9,669 nucleotides of DNA, taken from an uncultured Bacteroidota bacterium (GTDB lineage: Bacteria > Bacteroidota > Bacteroidia > Chitinophagales > Chitinophagaceae). The position numbers and the translations under genes were made by a program. Shown piece by piece: positions 5,558-9,669 of this stretch. The DNA lies in assembly GCA_903944755.1 (NCBI GenBank), contig CAJATB010000287.1, positions 1 to 9,669 on the forward strand, in the 5' to 3' direction. How positions within the stretch are numbered: position 1 is the stretch's first letter; each line of letters begins with the position of its first letter. A model generated the notes under the pieces. The model did no database searches. It had not been told where the DNA came from and worked only from the letters and a program-made list of their open reading frames with translations.

Positions 5558-6970
5558 ATGAAAAAAATGATTATAAATACCACTGTCACTAAAATGTTGG
5601 CGGATACTTATACGCCCGTTGGTATTTATTTACGTTTGAGGGATCAGTTTAGAGATACTATTTTACTAGAGAGTACCGATTCGCATGCATCAGAGAATAG
5701 TTATTCTTTTATTGGTGTAAATGCAATTGGTGGTATTGAAATTTCTTCTTTAAATGAAATAGAATATAAATACCCTACACAGGAACCTGAAAAAGAAACT
5801 ATTAATAATGTACACGCTGCGCCAGATAGAATATGGGCTTATATGCAACAATATGAAATGAAGGGAGATACTATAAAAGAAGCTGCCTTTGCGCAGGGTT
5901 TATATGGGTATACTACTTATGATGCAATTCCCTTTTTTGACACAATCCAATTTAAGACGGGGGAGCCTGTGATTCCATTAATGCGTTATCGTTTGTACCA
6001 GTATATAATTGCGTTTAACCATTTTAAAGATGAAATTTTTATATGTGAAAATAAATTAGAAGGGATTGATTCGGAATACGATGCCTTGCTTGGGTTTATT
6101 AAAAGTAAGGATGTGCCACAGTATCCTTTTAGTATTAAGGGCGTTGAAAGTTCAAATTTAACCGACCAACAGTATCGTGAAGCAGTGCAGCAAGGAATAC
6201 AACATTGTATGAGAGGAGATGTTTTCCAAATTGTATTGAGCAGAAGGTTTCAACAGTCCTTTCAAGGGGATGAGTTTAATGTATACAGAACACTTAGGAA
6301 TATAAATCCTTCTCCCTATTTATTTTTCTTTGATTATGGCGATTATAAATTAATGGGTTCTTCTCCTGAGGCACAAATTGTGATTAACAATGGCAAAGCC
6401 ATTGTGCATCCAATAGCTGGCACCTTCAAAAGAAGTGGCGACGCTGCAGTTGATTTAGCTATGACACAAAAATTATTAGACGACCCAAAAGAAAATGCAG
6501 AACATGTGATGCTTGTAGATTTGGCTAGGAACGATTTGAGTAGGGTTTGTACTGAAGTACATGTAAAACAATACCGTCAAGTGCAATACTATAGCCATGT
6601 TATTCACTTAGTGAGTGAGGTAGAAGGAACAGTGGCTCCAAACACCAACCCATTTCAGTTAATTGCAAAAACTTTTCCTGCAGGCACTTTAAGTGGCGCT
6701 CCTAAATTTAAGGCCATGCAAATTATTGATGGCATTGAACCTACAAAACGTGCTTATTATGGAGGATGTATTGGGTTTGTAGGGTTTAATGGTAGTTGTA
6801 ATCAGGCCATTATGATTCGTAGTTTTTTAAGTCGTCAAAACACACTTACCTATCAGGCAGGTGCAGGTGTTGTGGCTGCAAGTATACCAGAAAATGAATT
6901 ACAAGAAGTGAATAATAAATTGAACGCTTTAAAAACTGCGATCGTATTAGCTGAAAATATACATGCATAA
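5558..6970 (+). CDS. trpE: Anthranilate synthase component I
   Basis: This 470-residue chorismate-binding enzyme converts chorismate to anthranilate, using ammonia delivered by TrpG. The N-terminal LLES motif (36-39) and NPSPY (250-254) are the elements that form the tryptophan feedback site, so allosteric inhibition is probably retained on top of attenuation. Catalytic-domain landmarks are GSSPE (267-271), IAGTFKR (286-292), DPKENAEHVMLVDLARNDL (309-327), H350 and E353 in HLVSEVEG, FPAGTLSGAPK (373-383), and QAGAGVVAASIPENELQEV (433-451) with metal-binding glutamates. The motifs are those of TrpE; the NPSPY and LLES pair argues against PabB or isochorismate synthase, and the trp operon context settles it. 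A second in-frame ATG lies three codons downstream and could also be used. Only one Trp residue (W93) occurs in the whole protein. Confidence 0.97.
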   Translation: MKKMIINTTVTKMLADTYTPVGIYLRLRDQFRDTILLESTDSHASENSYSFIGVNAIGGIEISSLNEIEYKYPTQEPEKETINNVHAAPDRIWAYMQQYEMKGDTIKEAAFAQGLYGYTTYDAIPFFDTIQFKTGEPVIPLMRYRLYQYIIAFNHFKDEIFICENKLEGIDSEYDALLGFIKSKDVPQYPFSIKGVESSNLTDQQYREAVQQGIQHCMRGDVFQIVLSRRFQQSFQGDEFNVYRTLRNINPSPYLFFFDYGDYKLMGSSPEAQIVINNGKAIVHPIAGTFKRSGDAAVDLAMTQKLLDDPKENAEHVMLVDLARNDLSRVCTEVHVKQYRQVQYYSHVIHLVSEVEGTVAPNTNPFQLIAKTFPAGTLSGAPKFKAMQIIDGIEPTKRAYYGGCIGFVGFNGSCNQAIMIRSFLSRQNTLTYQAGAGVVAASIPENELQEVNNKLNALKTAIVLAENIHA

Positions 6971-7000
6971 TTAGGCTTTAGAAAAGATAAAAAAGATAAG

Positions 7001-7567
7001 ATGAAAATATTAGTTTTTGATAATTACGATTCCTTTACTTACAACCTAGTTCAGATGATTAAAGAATTGTCTGATGCAACGGTGGAGGTATACCGCAATG
7101 ATGAATTACCACTAGAAAAAGTAAAGGAATATGATAAAATACTGCTCTCACCTGGGCCTGGCATACCTTCTGAGTCGGGTTTATTATTGCCTTTAATTAA
7201 AGAATATGCTGCCACTAAATCTATTTTAGGTGTTTGCTTAGGCCTACAAGCCATTGGTGAAGCGTTTGGTGGGACATTGACTAATTTAAGCCAAGTATAT
7301 CATGGCATTTCAACGCCTATTCACTTAACTAACCCTTCTACTTTATTTGAAGGCTTGCCGAATAGTTTTAGTGTTGGCAGGTACCATAGCTGGGTGGTTG
7401 CGGAAAATGATTTCCCAGGCGAATTAGTCATTACTTCAAAGGACGATGAAGGATATATAATGTCATTAGAACATAAAAAATATGATGTTAAAGGAGTGCA
7501 ATTCCATCCCGAAAGTGTGTTAACACCTGACGGTGTAAAAATCATTGGCAACTGGCTTAAAAATTAA
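7001..7567 (+). CDS. trpG: Anthranilate synthase component II (glutamine amidotransferase)
   Basis: This 188-residue class I glutamine amidotransferase supplies ammonia from glutamine to TrpE. The catalytic triad is visible: nucleophile C79 in GVCLGLQAIGEAFGG, then H169 and E171 in VQFHPES. The oxyanion region LLSPGPGIP (48-56) and the N-terminal FDNYDSFTYNL (6-16) are typical of the TrpG/PabA group. Sequence alone does not separate TrpG from PabA, and in some bacteria one protein serves both pathways; position between trpE and trpD supports TrpG. It is a stand-alone subunit, not fused to TrpD as in enteric bacteria. It starts 30 nt after trpE in a purine-rich spacer and ends 5 nt before trpD. 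Confidence 0.95.
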   Translation: MKILVFDNYDSFTYNLVQMIKELSDATVEVYRNDELPLEKVKEYDKILLSPGPGIPSESGLLLPLIKEYAATKSILGVCLGLQAIGEAFGGTLTNLSQVYHGISTPIHLTNPSTLFEGLPNSFSVGRYHSWVVAENDFPGELVITSKDDEGYIMSLEHKKYDVKGVQFHPESVLTPDGVKIIGNWLKN

Positions 7568-7572
7568 AGAAG

Positions 7573-8565
7573 ATGAAAAAATTATTACAATATTTATTTG
7601 AACATAAAACACTTACTAGGGAACAAGCAAAAGAAGCGTTGGTTCAAATATCACAAGGAATGTTTAACGAACATGAAGTGACTTCTTTTGTTACCGTTTT
7701 TTTAATGCGTCGAATAACCATTGATGAATTAATGGGTTTTCGGGATGCATTATTATCACTTGCAGTAAAGGTAAATGTAGGAGTCGAAAATGCAATTGAT
7801 ATTGTGGGTACGGGAGGTGATGGGAAAGACACATTCAATATCTCCACTTTATCTTGCTTTATAGTGGCGGGCGCAGGCCAGCCAGTAGTGAAGCACGGGA
7901 ACTATGGAGCTTCTACAGTGAGTGGCTCGTCGAATGTAATGGAACAATTAGGATATACTTTTAAAAATGAAGAAGCTTTATTATCAAAAGAAGTGCAAGA
8001 AGCGGGTATTTGTTTTTTACACGCTCCTTTATTTCACCCCGCATTAAAAACGGTGGGTCCCATAAGAAGAAATATAGGCATTAGAACCTTTTTTAACATG
8101 CTTGGCCCAATTGTAAATCCAGTACAGCCAAAGTATCAATTAATTGGGGTTTATAATTTAGAAATGGCAAGAATTTATAATTATGTATTGCAATTATTAA
8201 ATAAAGAATTTACATTAATACATAGTTTGGATGGTTACGACGAAATTTCATTAACAGCAGATACAAAAATCATTACGAACAAAGGGGAATTTATAATGAC
8301 GCCTTATCAGTTGGGTAAGAAAAAAGTTTTTGCGAAGGAATTACATGGGGGTACTACTGTCCAGGAAGCTGCTACCATTTTTAAGCACATTATAGAGGGG
8401 AAAGGTACTTGGTCCCAAAATGCAGTGGTATTGGCAAATTCGGCAATGGCTTTACAAATTACCGGTCAATATGAAAGCTATGAGATGGCTTATCAAGCAG
8501 CGGTGGAAAGTTTAGAGTCGGGTGCTGCCAATAATTGTTTGAAAAAATTAATCAGTTTACAATGA
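7573..8565 (+). CDS. trpD: Anthranilate phosphoribosyltransferase
   Basis: This 330-residue enzyme transfers the phosphoribosyl group of PRPP to anthranilate. The PRPP-binding GTGGDG loop is at 79-84, with DTFNIST at 86-92. KHGNYGAS (107-114), GPIRRNIGIRTFFNMLGPIVNP (start 162, anthranilate contacts) and the HSLDGYDEIS segment (217-226, D223 and E224 likely binding magnesium) follow in the normal order. The fold is a small N-terminal helical domain followed by the nucleoside phosphorylase-like alpha/beta domain. One deviation is a Tyr at position 111 where the familiar motif reads KHGNR. Its TGA stop overlaps the ATG of trpC in the sequence ATGA, which suggests translational coupling. It begins 5 nt after trpG. 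Confidence 0.96.
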   Translation: MKKLLQYLFEHKTLTREQAKEALVQISQGMFNEHEVTSFVTVFLMRRITIDELMGFRDALLSLAVKVNVGVENAIDIVGTGGDGKDTFNISTLSCFIVAGAGQPVVKHGNYGASTVSGSSNVMEQLGYTFKNEEALLSKEVQEAGICFLHAPLFHPALKTVGPIRRNIGIRTFFNMLGPIVNPVQPKYQLIGVYNLEMARIYNYVLQLLNKEFTLIHSLDGYDEISLTADTKIITNKGEFIMTPYQLGKKKVFAKELHGGTTVQEAATIFKHIIEGKGTWSQNAVVLANSAMALQITGQYESYEMAYQAAVESLESGAANNCLKKLISLQ

Positions 8566-9350
8566 GCATGAATATTTTAACTAAAATAGTAGCTAGCAAA
8601 TTTGCAGAGGTTGCGGCACGAAAAAAAGTAATGAGCATTGAACAGCTTGAAGCAATGCCCTTGTTTGGACAAAAATGTATTTCTTTAAAAGAAAGTTTAT
8701 TGGATCCAACAAAAAATGGCATCATTGCTGAATTTAAAAGACAATCTCCTTCAAAGGGAGTAATTAATGCAACTGCAGATGTTGCCACAGTAACTGCGGC
8801 ATACACTCATTATGGAGCAGCGGGTATTTCCGTATTAACGGATGCAGCATTTTTTGGTGGAAGCTTAGCGGACTTGTCTGTTGCGGTAAAAAATGAAATC
8901 CCTGTATTAAGAAAAGAATTTATTATTGATGAATTTCAAATCATTGAAGCAAAAGCCTATGGCGCTTCCGTTATATTATTAATTGCGTCCTGCTTAACAC
9001 CTGCTGAAACTGAATTATTAGCCGGCACGGCTAGGGAGTTAGGGATGGAGGTATTACTTGAATTACATGATGAATCGGAATTGGAATTTATAAATGAGGA
9101 GGTAACTATTGTAGGCATCAACAATCGTAACTTAAAATCGTTTGAAGTAAATATCGAACATTCTTTAAAATTAAGGAGTCTTTTGCCAAAGGATAAATTA
9201 GCCATTGCAGAAAGTGGGATATATGATATTGAAACCTATAAATTGTTAAAGAAAGAAGGGTTTGATGGATTTTTAATGGGGGAGTATTTCATGAAACAAT
9301 CCAATCCAGCCCTTGCATTTCAATTATTTACCGAACAAATTAAAGCCTAA
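8562..9350 (+). CDS. trpC: Indole-3-glycerol-phosphate synthase
   Basis: This 262-residue TIM-barrel enzyme closes the indole ring, converting CdRP to indole-3-glycerol phosphate with loss of CO2 and water. Catalytic residues can be matched to the family: E57 and K59 in IAEFKRQSPSKG, K118 in LRKEF, E167 in LLELHD, N187 and R189 in GINNRNL, and E217 and S218 in AESG. The phosphate-binding FLMGEYFM segment (237-244) is present. I chose the ATG at 8562, which overlaps the trpD stop as ATGA; an ATG at 8568 is also possible. The upstream in-frame ATG at 8535 would overlap trpD by 31 nt and add non-conserved residues. It is not fused to TrpF, and contains no Trp residues. Confidence 0.95.
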   Translation: MSMNILTKIVASKFAEVAARKKVMSIEQLEAMPLFGQKCISLKESLLDPTKNGIIAEFKRQSPSKGVINATADVATVTAAYTHYGAAGISVLTDAAFFGGSLADLSVAVKNEIPVLRKEFIIDEFQIIEAKAYGASVILLIASCLTPAETELLAGTARELGMEVLLELHDESELEFINEEVTIVGINNRNLKSFEVNIEHSLKLRSLLPKDKLAIAESGIYDIETYKLLKKEGFDGFLMGEYFMKQSNPALAFQLFTEQIKA

Positions 9351-9354
9351 TACT

Positions 9355-9669
9355 ATGCAGTTTAAAGTGTGTGGCATAACAACTGTTGACCAAGCCAATT
9401 TATTGGATGTTATGGGAGTGCATTATGTAGGGTTTATATTTTATCCCGCCTCAAAGCGTTATGTGCTTGCGAAGCTAACATTAAATGACTTGGCAATTTT
9501 CAGGCCTGCGCGTGCTAAAAAAGTGGGTGTGTTTGTAAATGAACCATTGGATCAATTATTGAATATTGTTAATAAAGCTGGATTAGATATGGTTCAATTG
9601 CATGGGGACGAAGATGTTACATATTGCGCAGCGGTTGAAAAAATAATACCTGTCATTAAAGTATTCAGA
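9355..9669 (+). CDS. trpF: Phosphoribosylanthranilate isomerase, N-terminal part (partial)
   Basis: The first 105 codons of a TIM-barrel isomerase that converts phosphoribosyl-anthranilate to CdRP, the substrate of TrpC. The open frame runs off the window end. The N-terminal KVCGIT motif carries the catalytic base C6. VGFIFYPASKRYV (25-37) and VQLHGDE (80-86) are signature segments of TrpF. The catalytic aspartate should lie just beyond the window, so activity cannot be fully judged. The start lies 4 nt after the trpC stop, so the genes are co-transcribed. The remaining trpB and trpA would be expected next. Confidence 0.93.
   Translation, partial: MQFKVCGITTVDQANLLDVMGVHYVGFIFYPASKRYVLAKLTLNDLAIFRPARAKKVGVFVNEPLDQLLNIVNKAGLDMVQLHGDEDVTYCAAVEKIIPVIKVFR

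Noticed and set aside
8535..8561. Upstream in-frame ATG for trpC
   Set aside because: It would overlap trpD by 31 nt and add non-conserved residues. The ATG at 8562 makes the common ATGA stop/start overlap and gives a normal family length.
1..9669. Mobile elements, CRISPR arrays, tRNA or rRNA genes
   Set aside because: I found no transposase or integrase motifs, no regularly spaced repeats and no RNA-gene signatures. Almost the entire window is accounted for by biosynthetic genes.

Overview
The window is a dense, low-GC stretch of amino-acid biosynthesis genes, all on the + strand. It most likely comes from a member of the Bacteroidota, perhaps a Chitinophagaceae-like genus. The evidence is the fused HisB with a Bacteroidetes-type phosphatase loop, start codons without Shine-Dalgarno sequences, and a promoter that matches the Bacteroidetes -33/-7 consensus (TTTG, 20 nt, TAAATTTG). 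The genus is an inference and could not be tested here.

Left half (1-5333): the 3' end of hisG, then hisD, hisC, a secreted PQQ-type glucose/sorbosone dehydrogenase-like gene, a small secreted cytochrome c, and hisB (fused histidinol-phosphatase and imidazoleglycerol-phosphate dehydratase). Gaps are 0-54 nt, so this looks like one transcription unit. The dehydrogenase/cytochrome pair has no role in histidine synthesis and sits between hisC and hisB like a cargo insertion. The usual followers of hisB (hisH, hisA, hisF, hisI) are absent; the trp operon comes next.

Middle (5334-5557): a 224-nt regulatory region. It holds a weak candidate terminator for the his unit, a Bacteroidetes-type promoter, a short leader ORF with three consecutive Trp codons and tandem stop codons, and mutually exclusive antiterminator and terminator hairpins, the latter with an 11-bp stem and a T-rich tail. 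Together these form a ribosome-mediated tryptophan attenuator just ahead of trpE. This is the most interesting feature of the window and was found by reading the sequence; the leader ORF is too short for routine gene calling.

Right half (5558-9669): trpE, trpG, trpD, trpC and the first 105 codons of trpF, tightly packed and in pathway-operon order. They convert chorismate to anthranilate (TrpE/TrpG), then to phosphoribosyl-anthranilate (TrpD), then through TrpF and TrpC to indole-glycerol phosphate. trpB and trpA presumably follow outside the window. Catalytic motifs are intact in all the enzymes, and I see no frameshifts, transposons, CRISPR arrays, tRNA or rRNA genes.
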